From: Misgurnus anguillicaudatus | Lineage: Eukaryota; Chordata; Actinopteri; Cypriniformes; Cobitidae | Direction: 5' to 3' | Assembly: GCF_027580225.2 (NCBI RefSeq) | Contig: NC_073352.2 | Coordinates: 30,002,001-30,066,000, forward strand | Length of the DNA stretch: 64,000 nt | Shown here: piece by piece, positions 1 through 12,483 of the stretch | Layout: every line of letters starts with the position of its first letter | Position numbering within the stretch: the first letter of the stretch is position 1 | Notes under the pieces: generated by a model | Told to the model about the DNA's origin: nothing | The model's input: the letters and a program-made list of their open reading frames with translations, nothing else | Database searches by the model: none | Program-made: the position numbers and the translations under genes

Positions 1-1239
1 CACAGACCACCATAAATATTTTTAACAAACATAAGTGCATTTCTCAGTGAGGCTGTATGTTTCTCTAGCAATATTCAATAACCACAGACAGATTTGATCA
101 TATCGTTGTGTGTATTTTGGAACTCATAAGAGGTTTTTCTAGCCTCAATGTACACTACTGATTTTATACCAACACTGTTGTTTTTCAAATTCAAGAAATA
201 AACTTTACACTTCTCTTTCTCTCTTGCATATCCCTCATCTTTGGGTGGAACCTTGTTTCTCTTATAACACCCCTAATTTACTTTAAAATAGACTATGTTA
301 TGCAGATGTTTGATTAAAAGCATCTGCTAAATGAATAAATGTATGTAATGTAAAATTAATTACAATAAATGTTCCTATATTGTGCATGCTTTGGTACTCT
401 TCTTTTTTTCTTTCATTAAAAGTATATAATTCAGTTTTAAAGACAATTACTTGGGGTTTTTGTTAAAACCATGATATATGTTTTAGATTTGTATATAGTA
501 AACACATTTGGATCATGGCAGTTTTTCTGCACTTTATCATTTTAATTGTTGACTTCATTGCACAGTATGTAGACGCATGTGCCAAATAGCAGTTTGTTCC
601 AAACCGAGCCACCCTGCATGTGTTTCTTTTTAAAGCTCTTATCAGTTGAGTTACTGTGAGCTGTAGGACAACTCCACACAGCGAATCTAGTGAGTGCCAG
701 TTCATATATAATAACAACGCTCAAAGACTCAATAAAAGAGCTCTTGTGTGCACAAACATCGGCTCTGTTCAACCCCCTGGTTCCCCCCAAAATGCTCCTA
801 AGGCAGCTGTAATGGCAGAGATCCTAGGGGCCCTTGGTTTGTGTTTGGAGATTAATACAAACATTTTATGACCAAAGGAATGACAGCATAGATTTATACA
901 TGTATGTGCTACTAAACAAGTTGTAAAAATGACTCTAGTTTCTTCATCTGAATAAAGAGGTTTGGAAAGCCAGGACGAAATGGAAAATAAGTAAAACAAA
1001 GCTGGGAAAGATCATCGTGTAGGTGTTTTATCTTTGCTCAGACTATGAGATCACACATGGAAAAAGAAGGTTTGATTCTCTTCCAGAATCTCTGTTGAAC
1101 ACTTAAAGGATAGTGAGGTTTTAATCAAAGCACAAGAAACCTGAGCCCGGCTGTGTTCAAACCCAGTGAGCTGCCTACATAGTAAGCATATAGGAATGCC
1201 CACTGGATTTATAGGCATTAGATGTATAGGCAACAAAGC
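1..1239. other. Intergenic, no gene seen
   Basis: No coding exon with plausible splice sites or family similarity is visible. Around 300-345 there is an AGCATCTGCTAAATGAATAAATG-like stretch, which resembles the 3' tail of fish tRNA-derived SINEs. The small open frames here have no recognisable content. Confidence 0.6.
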
Positions 1240-1495
1240 GTGGTATCACATGGATCGTGATTGGGAATAACAGTAATCGTTTTTGAGCGTCACATGCACG
1301 CGCACCGATCTTTGGGTCGTCATATAGGCGCGTGCGGCATTTTTCTGTAGGTTTTGAGGCACAGCCCCCGAGTCCAGAGCGCGCGCATACATTGCGCTCC
1401 ATCCTCGCCCAACTTTTACGCACACACTTGTGTTTTTACGCGCAGCTCAGCATTCATGGTTTTCAGGCTCGCTGGGTCGCTTGAAATCCGTTGCC
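1240..1495 (+). promoter_or_regulatory. Probable arsi promoter and 5' UTR
   Basis: The 250 bases before the arsi start are clearly richer in CpG than the AT-rich surroundings, including several GCGCG runs between 1290 and 1445. No TATA box is obvious. The reading frame stays open upstream of 1496 without an in-frame ATG, so the translation start is fixed by the ATG at 1496. Promoter status is inferred from position and composition. Confidence 0.45.
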
Positions 1496-3963
1496 ATGAC
1501 AGTCTCGGCTCTCACCGGGCTCTCTGTGATGAGTTTGCTCAGTCTGGGTTATTTGTCCTGGGACTGGACCAGCCCGAATCAGGTCGAGCAGCCGAGCCAT
1601 CGGCGCCCTCACATCATATTCATCATGACTGATGATCAGGGCTTCAATGACATCGGATATCATAACGGTGAGATCCACACCCCGACCCTGGACAGATTGG
1701 CTGCAGACGGAGTGAAGCTGGAGAACTATTACATTCAGCCCATATGCACACCATCCCGGAGTCAGTTCATCACTGGCAGGTAACTTTTCAACATTTACCA
1801 TGGTTTTACATGCCATTTTTAATAGACTTCTAAATATAAATAATTATTAAATTCAGTAATTAATTCGTATTAGTATTAGTATTAATTGTGTAATACTGCC
1901 ACAATATAAAAAATATCTAAAAATGGTCCCTAGATGACACTGGGGTGCCCGGTACCCTTTCACCTAAAAAGTTTTTTATTGGTACATAAGGCCGCATTTA
2001 CACTGCCTGTTTGAAGTGACTCAATTCCAACTTTTTCCGCCTCGGAAGTGGCACAGATCGGATATGACCCACGATCATGTAAGCAGGAAAAAAGTGCATA
2101 GATTTCGATATTCTCTGATCGGTTTAAGGCCTTATTCATATGTGAAAATTAATTGGATATGAATTTGATACATGCAATGTAAGCGGACACATCAGATACT
2201 CCCATGTCAAGACATGTCGTGCGTCATTAAAAATGCGACGCTGGCAAATTATGTCAACTTCTTAGCAGCGCAACAGAGGATGTCGGGTCCACTTAGTGGA
2301 ATAATGTTGAAGTTTTATGTCTTGTTACAGAAATAAAGCGACATAATCTTGCATAATCATTTTGTCTGTGTCCAATGCATATTGCGACATTTTACTTCCT
2401 CTGTTCTGGGTCTGTACATCTTGAATTGTTTTTCCAAAAGTGTTTACCTTAATGGTACATATTAAGACATTTTAAAGGGTACCGACAGCTAGGGACCATT
2501 TTTTAAAACATTTTTCTGACAGTGTGTGTGTATGTATACTGGTAAATGTACCTTTCCCTCTCTGCTCTAGATACCAGATCCATACGGGTCTCCAGCATTC
2601 CATAATTCGCTCTCGTCAGCCCAGCTGTTTGCCCTTTGACCTTAGGACATTGCCTCAGCGTCTACAGGACGTGGGATATTCCACTCACATGGTTGGCAAA
2701 TGGCACCTGGGCTTTTATAAGCAGGATTGCCTGCCCACTCGCCGCGGGTTCCAAACGTACTTCGGTTCTCTGACGGGCAGTGTCGACTATTACACATACA
2801 AGTCCTGCGACGGCCCGAAGGTTTGCGGGTACGACCTTCACGATGGTGAGAGAGTGGCGTGGGGTCAAGGTGGGCGTTACTCCACGCACCTGTACACCCA
2901 GAGAGTCCGAAAGATTCTTGCGTCCCACGATCCTTTATCCCAGCCTCTCTTCATTTACCTCTCTTTCCAAGCTGTCCACACTCCTTTACAGTCTCCGAGG
3001 GAGTACGTCTACCCGTATAGGCGGATGGGAAACGTCCACCGCCGCAAGTACGCCGGGATGGTTTCGGCCGTGGATGAGGCGGTACGGAACGTGACGTACG
3101 CACTGCGTAAGTACGGATACTACAAGAACAGCGTCATCATCTTCTCCACAGACAACGGAGGGCAGCCTCTTTTTGGTGGAAGTAACTGGCCTCTACGTGG
3201 GAGGAAGGGAACGTACTGGGAAGGGGGTGTCCGTGGAATCGGATTTGTCCACAGTCCTCTACTGAGGCGCAGGAAGAGAGTCAGCAGAGCTCTGGTCCAC
3301 ATCACCGACTGGTACCCGACACTTTTGGGCCTAGCAGGTGGCAACGTGTCCCAAACTGAAGGGCTGGATGGATACGATATGTGGGAAACCATCAGCGATG
3401 GTAAAGAGTCTCCACGCCTGGAGATCCTTCATAACATTGACCCACTTTACAACTCCGCGCGTCACGGATCCATAAAAACTGGATTCGGGATCTGGAATAC
3501 AGCCGTGCAGGCAGCTGTCCGGGTTGGAGACTGGAAGCTCCTGACCGGAGACCCCGGATACGGAGACTGGACCCCTCCGCAGATGCTGGGAAACTTCCCA
3601 GAAACCTGGTGGAGCTTAGAACGCCACGTGGAACCGAAGAAATCTTTGTGGTTGTTCAATGTGGCCAAAGATCCGTACGAACGCTACGATCTTGCAGAGC
3701 AGAGGCCAGACGTGGTCAAACAGCTTCTGGCACGATTAGTGTTTTATAACCGAACTGCCGTTCCGGTGCGCTACCCTGCCGAAGATCCCAGAGCGGACCC
3801 GAGCCGAAAGGGCGGGGCATGGGGCCCTTGGGCAGGGGATGATGACAACTGGGAGGCATTTTACCTACGGAAAAGAAAAGTAAAAAAACAGAAGCGCAAG
3901 CTCTGCAAAATGAAATCATATTTTAGGAGACTTAATATGAAAATTATGTCCAACAGGATATGA
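1496..3963 (+). CDS. arsi: Arylsulfatase I (two coding exons)
   Basis: Coding exons are 1496-1779 and 2571-3963, joined through a split Arg codon (AG|A), giving 558 residues; human ARSI is about 569. The protein opens with a hydrophobic leader ([16 protein letters not shown]) that matches the ARSI signal-anchor. A metal-binding TDDQ follows at about residues 45-48. The sulfatase signature CTPSR has its cysteine at residue 84, the residue converted to formylglycine in active sulfatases. Exon 2 has the HMVGKWHLG and [11 protein letters not shown] motifs, N-glycosylation sequons and a very basic C-terminal tail. The two-exon structure and the C-terminus ending in [11 protein letters not shown] are typical of the ARSI/ARSJ pair, and the leader fits ARSI better. 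Family members are secreted or ER-resident sulfate ester hydrolases; the natural substrate of ARSI is not firmly established. All catalytic motifs are intact. Which teleost duplicate this is (arsia or arsib) cannot be told. Confidence 0.95.
1914..2513. mobile_element. TIR DNA element (MITE-like) in arsi intron 1
   Basis: The left end AAAAATGGTCCCTAG, followed by GGTACCCTTT, recurs in inverted orientation at 2477-2513 (AAAGGGTACC then CTAGGGACCATTTTT). A second inverted match, TTGGTACATA against TATGTACCATTA-like sequence, lies further inside. There is no transposase reading frame, so it looks non-autonomous. It fills most of the only intron of arsi. Confidence 0.75.
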
Positions 3964-4212
3964 AGTACATTCTATGTGAACATTTTACAAATGCTGCTGA
4001 AAGTAACACATTATTTTAAGGACTTATTTCTTCTTTGAGAAACCAGTTGATTTGAAATGTTATGACGAGAGAACTTAAGCATCACTAACTCAGTTGAGTC
4101 ACATATAGGATGGAATAGGACCGTTTTGTTGTGTTAATCTAATAACTTTGAGCCGACCCTTGTAGTTTCTGATGTGACCTTGCATCCCTGTGCTATGAAT
4201 ATTGAAGGCATG

Positions 4213-4218
4213 AATAAA
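4213..4218 (+). terminator. arsi polyadenylation signal
   Basis: A canonical AATAAA lies 250 bases after the arsi stop, in an AT-rich 3' UTR, with a T-rich stretch downstream. It is the first such hexamer after the stop codon. Confidence 0.6.
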
Positions 4219-4319
4219 TAAGGATAGTTTTATATTTGATTGACTGAGTATGCTGTTCGTACCTCATCATTTTATATTGCTCTCTGCTAGAAGGGCAAGT
4301 AAAGCAATCGGTCAACCTG

Positions 4320-5215
4320 GTTTAAAGGGGACATTTCACAATACTTTTTTAAGATGTCAACTAAATCTTAGTTGTCTCCAGAGTACGTATGTGAAGTATT
4401 AGCTCAAAATATCATATAGATAATTTATTATAGCATGTTAAAATTGCCACTTTGTAGGTGTGAGAAAAAATGTGCCATGCGCTGATCTCTGCACTAAATG
4501 GCAGTGCCGTGGTTGGATTGTGCAGATTAAGAGGCGGTATTATCCCCTTCTGACATCACAAGGGGTGCCAAATTTCAATGACCTATTTTTTCACATGCCT
4601 GCTGAGAATTGTTCTCCCAAAACTAAGTTACTGGGTTGATCTTTTTCACATTTTCTGAGTTGATAGAAGCACTGAGGACTCAACCCATCTCGTAGTCACA
4701 AAATATTTGATCAATGTATTTGTGCTATTGACACAATTTTCCACTGGAGCAGGAATGTATTTGTCGTAGCACACAGCACGAATTTCTATAAATAGTTTTT
4801 TGTGTCTGTGGGATGACTTTCTTTATCGTATCATTTTAAATTTTATTTTCTCATTGTTTTCTCCAATTTTTTTTACCATTGTCGCTGGGATTGAGGTTAG
4901 TATCACTTTTTGCGACATCCTAAACCAAACCCCAACTCCAGACAAAAATAGTTTTAAAAGCGGATGAAAAACAATGCATAAAATTACATCCTAACGCAAA
5001 CCCCGAAATCTAACCCTAACCTCAAGTGACAATGATTTAAAAATAGGAAAAACAATGAAAAAAATAATAAAATGACAATGATAACGAAAGTCATGCCACA
5101 GACATAAAAAACTGTTTATAGAAATTTGTGCTGTGTGCCACGAAAAAGACATTCGTGCCAACTATAGCACCTAAACATGAAAAAAGTCAGATTTTCATGA
5201 TATGTCCCCTTTGTT
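4320..5215 (-). mobile_element. GGGGACATTTC/GACATATCATG repeat family, copy 1
   Basis: This is an inverted copy of a roughly 430-base repeat seen again at 15231-15661, 29040-29255, 33242-33545 and 33556-33966. Shared landmarks are CTGGAGACA, ATATCATATAGATAATTTATTATA, GATGTCAGAAGGGGATAATACCGCC-like and CCAACCACGG blocks. The copy is interrupted by a separate element at 4758-5160. Confidence 0.75.
4758..5160. mobile_element. Foldback element nested in repeat copy 1
   Basis: The stretch reading GCACACAGCACGAATTTCTA at 4769-4790, through GTCTGTGGGATGACTTTC, recurs inverted at 5085-5150 (GAAAGTCATGCCACAGACAT through TAGAAATTTGTGCTGTGTGC). The host repeat resumes on both sides, so this insertion came later. 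Confidence 0.75.
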
Positions 5216-5434
5216 TGTGTATTTGTTTGTTACTAAACTTCTTACATTAAGAGTCTAATTTTTTTGTTACAAAACAGCTCTCAATTCATATGTTTTACAT
5301 GGCAACTGATTATCAGGAATTTTAAATAAACTCTTTTAAAAGGTCCTTCAGGAAACAGACTTCAGTGGTGAGACTGACTGCCCTCTAGTGGGGTTTTTTG
5401 GGGGGGATTTACAGCAATCTTCTTATTCATTTGA

Positions 5435-5845
5435 TTTGAGTTGTTTTGATTGTATTTGGCATGGCTCATCTCCTGTATGAATTTCTTTTTTCTGATGAAC
5501 ACAAAAAATATATTTTGATAAATGATGTAAGCAAACAGCTGATTATATCCATTGACTTCCATAGTGGGGAAAACAAATATGATTGAATTCAATGGGTACA
5601 GTCTACTATATGCTTACCATCTTTTATCAAAATAACTTCTTCATCATTTATCACAATACTTCCATAATATTTTTTCCTACTATGAAAGTCAATGGTTACA
5701 ATCAGCTGTGTGCTTACCATCATTTATCAATATATGTAATTTTGTGTTCATCAGAAAAAAAGAAATTCATACAGGTTTAGAACAACATGAGGATGAGAAA
5801 ATGATGACAAAAGTTTAATTTTTGGGTGAACTATCCCTTAAGCCC
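5435..5845. mobile_element. Palindromic MITE, TTTGGGTGAACTATCCC type
   Basis: GTATGAATTTCTTTTTTCTG at 5474 with GTTGACTTCCATAG-like sequence is mirrored at 5660-5775 (CTATGAAAGTCAATGG through CAGAAAAAAAGAAATTCATAC). The right end, TTTTTGGGTGAACTATCCCTTAA, is the terminal motif of a very common cyprinid repeat, also seen at 11212-11457 and 40872-41924. Confidence 0.7.
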
Positions 5846-6719
5846 TATCAAGGAAACCGCCACTAGGTGCTGCTGCAATAACAATACTTTTTGAAGCAAT
5901 TTGAAGTAATTTTCTACTGTTTATGGTCTAATCCTTTGAAAGATAAAGCAGGTTGATTATGCATTACCGCATGTTGATTTGTTAGAAAAATAATTTTGCC
6001 AAAATGGAAATATAATCTTTATGAAAGCTGAACTGAACTAGTATGTTATGAAGTTATCTCTGTGCATTGACTGATAATTGTCACACCCGTAAAACTGCTC
6101 TGTTTTGATATAGCCGCAAAAGATAATCACATTATTCTGTAAGCTATTTTAATAATCAATGAACTCTCATTTATTTACCTCAGTTAATGCACATTATATA
6201 TTTAATGCTTTTAACTATGTCCCAGGGGTTGATTTAAAACTAATAGGGTTTTCTTTTACTTATTTATATTTAGGCATTTAGCATCATTTTTTTTTTACAA
6301 CAATTTTGAAAACTTTTAATCATAGGCTACTTCCATCTTATATATTTTTATCAGTTTTCAAATGCTAGTATGTGTGTTCCCTGAGATCAAACCTATGACC
6401 TTTTGCCCTGCTAAATGCTCTAGCAATTGAGTTCATGAAGGTGTTTGTGTATAAACTGTTGTAAAGGTGACAACAATGTCAGTGAAGAGGGTGAATGATA
6501 TGAAATATGATACATGTAATAAAAAAAACTCAAGGTAAGTTTAATATTTCACTATATATAAGACTTTCATAAAAAACAATACTCATTCTACGTGTGTATC
6601 CTACGTTAGCAAAAAAATTAAATACACTTTAAAAGCTATCTAAAACAAAACCCATAAGTGACATACAAAACCCTAAACAAAAAATTACATTAAAATATGT
6701 AATATTTAGCATATTAAAA
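5846..6719. other. Intergenic, no gene seen
   Basis: AT-rich sequence with no exon-like frame. A weak tRNA-SINE-like fragment (CCTATGACCTTTTGCCCTGCTAAATGC) lies near 6390-6420. Confidence 0.5.
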
Positions 6720-6976
6720 CATGACCACAACTTCGCAGCTGTGCGCGCTCCCGCGCTTGTAAAAGTCTGTACAAAGGTGAACGTGGCTAAAAAGCAGGGT
6801 TACTAAGAGTCAAACGATCGTCCAATCACGATCCTCCTAACTGTCGCTCCATTCGTACGGCGCCTCTGATTGGTGGAAATATTGGTCAAGGAACAGATAG
6901 GAGAAGTTGTAAAAGCTCGGCGTCAGTTATCAAACGTATGCACGTGCCTTCATCTGAATCATAGGAACTTATACAG
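6720..6976 (+). promoter_or_regulatory. Candidate acsl1-like promoter and non-coding exon 1
   Basis: A CpG-containing island (6735-6960) stands out in AT-rich DNA. It holds inverted CCAAT-like elements (GATTGGTGG at 6869, TATTGGTC at 6881). It ends in a good splice donor, TACAG|GTCAGT, at 6976/6977. The acsl1-like coding exon 1 at 14303 begins with an acceptor and 18 bases of 5' UTR, so an upstream non-coding exon is required. This is the best candidate in the interval, about 7.3 kb upstream. It is inferred and not proven. Confidence 0.5.
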
Positions 6977-8503
6977 GTCAGTACACTAGTCAGACCAAAT
7001 ATAACTTCTGCTATATTTTATACGTCATACATTTTTATATTTTTTATATGATATCATTGCATAATAGAGCGCGTTTTGTTTTTATGCTTAACAATGTAAC
7101 GTGTCCAGAAATGCACACGCCCATATGGATTATGCTTGTATGATATAACCTGTATGAAGAGGGGCATATAAAGAGTTGTGTTTTGATGTTAGTTAGAGGC
7201 TAATGCAAATTGTGTGTCTGTCTTGAAAATACTTATTCAACAGCTTATGTTTGCATGTGTTTAATAGTTGAAGATCCCGCAAGTTAAATACAGTGCATCA
7301 TCTATCACGTGTCTGACTGTATTCTGTAACTCAATTCCTATTTTAAAGGTTAACATATGCATGCATCAGTCATGTGGTGTTACATATACATAATTCCTTA
7401 AATTATTTTTCACACATAACCATCGATCTGACTTGTGTGACACGTGGTGGTTATTGAATGTATTATGCTGTATGTAAGAGTGTTGTGTCCTTGATGACCT
7501 TGTTTTGTGACAACAACCATGTTCAAACCCAGCATCACCTGGGAGATCACTTGTGTTGAGGTTTGGCATTAAACACAGGTGTAGGCTGTAAGCTCTATGA
7601 TATTTTATCTCATTTTTTGTATTAGTCCACCAACAGTACCCCAGAGTAACGTAGAGGACAATGAGTCTACTTTCATTTGTACTGTTGTTAGGACTATGAA
7701 GTAAAGCATGATGAATTCAGTTGTATTTTAAGACTGTGTGATTTATTAGTGTCATGATATTCACAAAGAACTAGTTTATGTTTGTCCAGTGCTGCTAATG
7801 AACAAGTGAGACTGCCAATCTTTTAATGATTCACCTTGTTCAAAAATCTATGCAATAATCTATGATTGGTTATATATTGGCATGAGGCTTACATGAAGGT
7901 CACATACCTTTAAGAACAGGTGACTTTTTAATCTCTGGTTGTGTGGAGGAGAAGGGTAAACAATTGCACAGACCATTGTTGTGCAAACTGTTTGTCGTTG
8001 TGCTGCCTGTTTTACAAGAAAATGACATCTTGAGGTCCAACTGATATGGCTGTCCGAATTACCACAGGTTTCGTATTTACAAGTTTTGTGCATTGCGTTA
8101 GCAGTGCAAAAGGTCATTGGTTTGAACCCATGAAAACACACATTGAGAAAATATATATCTTGTGATGCAACAACAAATGCGCTGGTTTTAACCCTATGTG
8201 TGCTAACAATCTTGTGCAAGGAAATGTCAGAGCCATGCATATTACAAGTTCAGGTGCTAGGAGGAGTCCGTGTCGTGCGCATTCAGGTCTGAGCAAGGGT
8301 CCAAGATGGGCACATTGAGTCCATGTGCCTGCAAGAAGGAATCTGCGTGCATTACAAGCTCTCTCACGCAAAGTAAAGACCACAAACCCTCTCATGCTAA
8401 GAAAAGCATGCTAATGCGCATGTTAATGTGAAACTATGAAGATATCACCAACCATCGTCTTTAAAGCCCACTATTAGCGATATGTCTGACTATTGTCGAT
8501 ACT
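6977..8503. other. Probable acsl1-like intron 1, no gene seen
   Basis: No coding similarity was found. A tRNA-SINE-like fragment (GCGTTAGCAGTGCAAAAGG through GGTTTGAACCCATG) sits near 8095-8135. The open frames on the minus strand at 7860-8395 have no recognisable domain and no splice support. Confidence 0.45.
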
Positions 8504-8901
8504 TAGGGATGCACCGATATGGAAATTTTGGGCGATACCGATAACTCTTTAAATTTGGGGGGCGATAACCGATAGCTATAGGCCGATAAATATTCATATT
8601 ATTTTCACAATGAAAAACTCGCAGGCCGCGGACATCTTGTCTTTGCACTAGACTAGCATACTCTTCTTGAGCCCGCAAAACGTGTCATCTTCGTGCTATG
8701 TCACAGAAAGCACCAATCAAAACTCCACATGGCCAGCAATGAGCAAGTGAAGTGTTTCAACAAACCAAAATAATCCATCATTTATCGGCTTTCATTGATC
8801 GGCCTAATTTTGCTATCAGACCGATAACCGATAATATTAAAAACAAGCAGTTATCGGCCGATAACGATATGTCGACTCGGCCGATATATCGTGCATCCCT
8901 A
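8504..8901. mobile_element. hAT-like non-autonomous element with 8-bp target duplication
   Basis: The termini are TAGGGATGCACCGATA on the left and its inverted partner (TATCGTGCATCCCTA) on the right. Direct flanks TCGATACT (8496-8503) and ACGATACT (8902-8909) match at 7 of 8 bases, the duplication length of hAT transposons. The interior is full of inverted CCGATA/TATCGG words, with no transposase frame. Confidence 0.8.
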
Positions 8902-9902
8902 ACGATACTATCATCTATCGGAACAACCCTACTGCATAAAAACTTTCCAGTTTACGGTTGAAAACGTTGTTGTGTAAACAACCCATGAGAGTGTTGAATT
9001 CAGTGATTTTGATTCGTGAATCAATATCACTGATTAGAATTTACTCGGCTACGTTGATTCGTGAGTCTGTGTGAAGGATCAGACTGTCTGATGCAATGCT
9101 GTCTGCACTTTAAGTTTTGAAACTATGTAAACATTCCTCTTGAAAGAATGATAAGAGATCTTGATTGCATACTTGTGGGTTGAATCTCATCTTATTTTAT
9201 TTTATAGAAGCATTATTATAAATGTTATAATTATCCTATAACAAAAATTTTGATGGGTTATACCACAAAAAGTAATAATGAGAAGCACTCAATATAATAA
9301 GAATCACCTAAAAGTATCCTTAATTTTCAGTCGACCTTTGACCCTGAAATTGCACTGAATTTTAGACTTTAGAACATTGGAAATCTGTTTAATGTTAGTT
9401 AGTTTGTAGGCAGTTAGACTCTGGCTTGTTCTTGAGTCATCTGCAGATGTCGCCTATCCACACGTCAGTCATTGCATGCTTTCAGTATCTGGATCTTTTT
9501 TCCATTTGTTGTGCCACTATTTTTAAATAGAAGCTCCAGTTTGGGAGGGGTTGTGTTTGCTTGGCTGCCCTCCGTCGGATGACCAACTTCAAGGTCTATC
9601 ATTGGTCTTTACGCACTTACTCCACCTCCCTGTAGTGCCATGAAGAGTTTAAAGGACGTGACCGTGGTCATGTTACCTTTACCCTGGAAAGTCTGTACAG
9701 TACACACAGTACGCTGGCATGATGTGTTTCAGTGCCCGCTTGGCTGGTTAAACCAACCCAATGAGATTTCAAGGAGATGTAGACTCGTACAATGGCCAGG
9801 CCGATAAAGTGATCATGAGATATGTTTATGATTTGTGTGAATTTTACACTTAACTCTGCTTTCTATACATCACATATAGGCTATTACATCAACCCTTATC
9901 AG
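8902..9902. other. Intron or intergenic, no gene seen
   Basis: Sequence without an exon-like frame or recognisable repeat structure. It lies in the inferred first intron of the acsl1-like gene. Confidence 0.4.
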
Positions 9903-10808
9903 TTAAAGGAATATTCAATTTTCTTAAAAGAAAAATCCAGATAATTTACTCACCACCATGTCATCCAAAATGTTGATGTCTTTCTTTGTTCAGTCGAGAA
10001 GAAATTATATTTTTTGAGGAAAACATTGCAGGATTTTTCTCATTTCAATGGACTTTAATAGACACCAACAATTAATACTCAACTCAACACATAAGTTATT
10101 TTCAACGAAGTTTCAAAGGACTATAAACGATCCCAAACGAGGCATAAGGGTCTTATCTAGCAAAACGATTGTCATTTTTGACAAGAAAACTAAAAAATAT
10201 ACACTTTTAAACCACAACTTTTCGGCTAGGTCCGGTCCAGCGCGACCTAACGCAAATGCGTAGTGACGAAGGGAGGTCACGTGTAACATATATAAAACGC
10301 ACATTTGCGGACCGTTGTAAACAATAAACTGACACAAAGACATTAATTAGTATCATTCCACATACAACAACGTAGGAACGGTCCTCTTTCAACACACTTG
10401 TAAACACTGGGGCGTTCGTCCTCTCTGACCTCTTGACGTCATGACGTATTGCGTGGGGTCACGCTGGTGCATCACGTCCGGATCTAGATGAGAAGTTGTG
10501 CTTTAAAAGTGTATATTTGTTATTTTATTGTCACAAATGACAATCGTTTTGCTAGATAAGACCCTTGTGCCTCGTTTGGGATCGTTTGTGGTCCTTTGAA
10601 ACTCCGTTGAAAAACTGTTAAGTGTTGAGTTAAGTATTAATTGTTGGTGTCTATTAAAGTCCATTAAAATGAGAAAAATCCTGGAATGTTTCCTCAAAAA
10701 ACATAATTTCTTCTTGACTGAACAAAGAAAGACATCAACATTTTGGATGACATGGTGGTGAGTAAATTATCTGGATTTTTCTTTTAAGAAAATTGACTAT
10801 TCCTTTAA
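9903..10808. mobile_element. Long foldback DNA element with ~300-bp arms
   Basis: The left arm begins TTAAAGGAATATTCAATTTT at 9903 and runs to about 10210. The right arm, 10500-10808, is its inverted copy and ends in AATTGACTATTCCTTTAA. Matching inner landmarks are CCACCATGTCATCCAAAATG against CATTTTGGATGACATGGTGG, and GATCCCAAACGAGGC against GCCTCGTTTGGGATC. The central loop is CpG-rich. The open frames in the arms are mirror images of each other and are not genes. Confidence 0.9.
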
Positions 10809-11211
10809 CCACTAAGCACAATACTTGATATAATCAGTGATTATAGTAAATGTTCTAGTTGATTATTGACATAATAACAATCTCGTCAGTCGTTTTTCAT
10901 TGTAATGTTTGCCCTGTTGCTCATTCCTTATTGGCTAACACAGAGTATGTGTCCAATAAGAAGCAAGGAGGGGCCGGGGTGGCTCATTGATGCACATAAA
11001 CTCATCCCGTAGTTGTTGTTGTGACCTGTAGTGTTTTAACTTCAACCTGGTTAGTTTACCTTCCCGTGGCAGCGTTTCTGTGGGCAAGCGGCGCCCACAT
11101 TTGGACACCATTCCACTGGTCACAGGTGAAGTGTGTGTTTAATATATTAAGGTCATGCTGAGACTTGTTAAAGCGAGATCAAGCGAGTTCATATGTGCCC
11201 TACATGGGTTA

Positions 11212-11457
11212 AAAGGATGGTTCACCCAAAAATGAAAATTGTGTCATCTTTTACTCATCCTTATGTTGTTACAGACCTGTATGAATTTCCTTATTTTGCT
11301 GAATACAAAGGAAGATATTTTGAGCAGTGTTTGTGAGCACCAATGGTGCTTTTGTTTTCTGCTTGATATATTCCTTTGTGTTCAAATTGAAACATTTCAA
11401 CCTGATGTTGAGTAAATAATGACATCATTTTCATTTTTGGGTGAACTTTCCCTTTAA
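11212..11457. mobile_element. Short palindromic MITE, TTCACCCAAAAATG family
   Basis: The left end GGTTCACCCAAAAATGAAAA and the right end TTTTCATTTTTGGGTGAACT are inverted repeats flanking about 200 bases. It is the same family as the elements at 5435-5845 and 40872-41924. Confidence 0.8.
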
Positions 11458-12483
11458 GGAAATGGGATGGTTAAGCTCCAGCTGTCCATTGGCAGCGGAA
11501 GAACGCTTGTGGTCCTTAACATTTAAAGTGTTTGGATGTGAGCATTCAGTTTTTATTGGCTTCATCTCTGGTGTTGTTTGTAAGCAGGCGTGCATGAGCC
11601 GAGCTGCTGTGTTTAGATGAGGGCAGTTTCTCAGAATGATCTACCCCGGGGCAGTAATAATAGAAGTAGGTGAAGGGTTACAGGGTAACACGTCCTTGCT
11701 TGCCTGAGTAAGGTGACTTCTTTCTGTTAGCTTATAAACGTCAGCTTGTTTAAAGGTGATATTTTTGACTTTTTTTTACATTGCAGTTATGAGAGTATAA
11801 GGGGAAACATGTAAACATTTTGCTATTCTCCACAGAGTGATGTATGACCTGTGCATCTCAAAATAGAAAGTGTAAATTGGGGTATTGCAGAAATATGAGC
11901 GCCAGTTTGTTTAAAAGTTGTGTTGTAAGGTTTTGTTAGAGTTAATGATGTGAGTAAACTTTGAACAGGTGAAAAAAACATTGCAGACAATATGCATTGA
12001 CAAAACATCTGATAAATTAGTTTGACCCTTGATCATCATCACCATTGGTTCCTTAGATGTTCTTTATGAAGATAACATTTCCCATAGTGCAGCAAAATGT
12101 ATAGAAAATCACAGAGAATATCGCAACACACAAATAGCAATGGTTTGCATGCTATAACTGAAGAATTTGAATATTTCAAAAGGTTATGGTTTGGGAAAGT
12201 TTTAGGTAGATGCACATAGCAGAGAGTCTCGTGAGCGAGTGATGCTTTCTTTTCTCAGAAAGAATGTGAAATATACGGGTGACATGTCCAAGTCGTATTT
12301 CATCCTAAAATAAAAAAAATCAATTAAAAGAATTCCAGCTGATGCAATTATAATGTTTAAATGCTTTTCGGTAAGGAATTAGGGGTGCGGAGAGGGGGCA
12401 AGTTATTTTTAAAAGGCTTAAAGATGCCATATAATAAAAACTGTATTTATGGTAAGCATAGATGAATAATAAGTTCTGTACAT
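11458..12483. other. Intron sequence, no gene seen
   Basis: No exon, RNA gene or clear repeat boundary was recognised. It lies inside the inferred first intron of the acsl1-like gene. Confidence 0.4.

Noticed and set aside
1354..1816. Overlapping frames on both strands around the arsi start
   Set aside because: They are shadows of arsi exon 1 in other frames.
7860..8395. Minus-strand frames of 126 and 93 residues
   Set aside because: They overlap in different frames, show no family features, and contain a SINE fragment.
10048..10697. Two similar small proteins on opposite strands
   Set aside because: They are mirror frames in the two arms of the 9903-10808 foldback.
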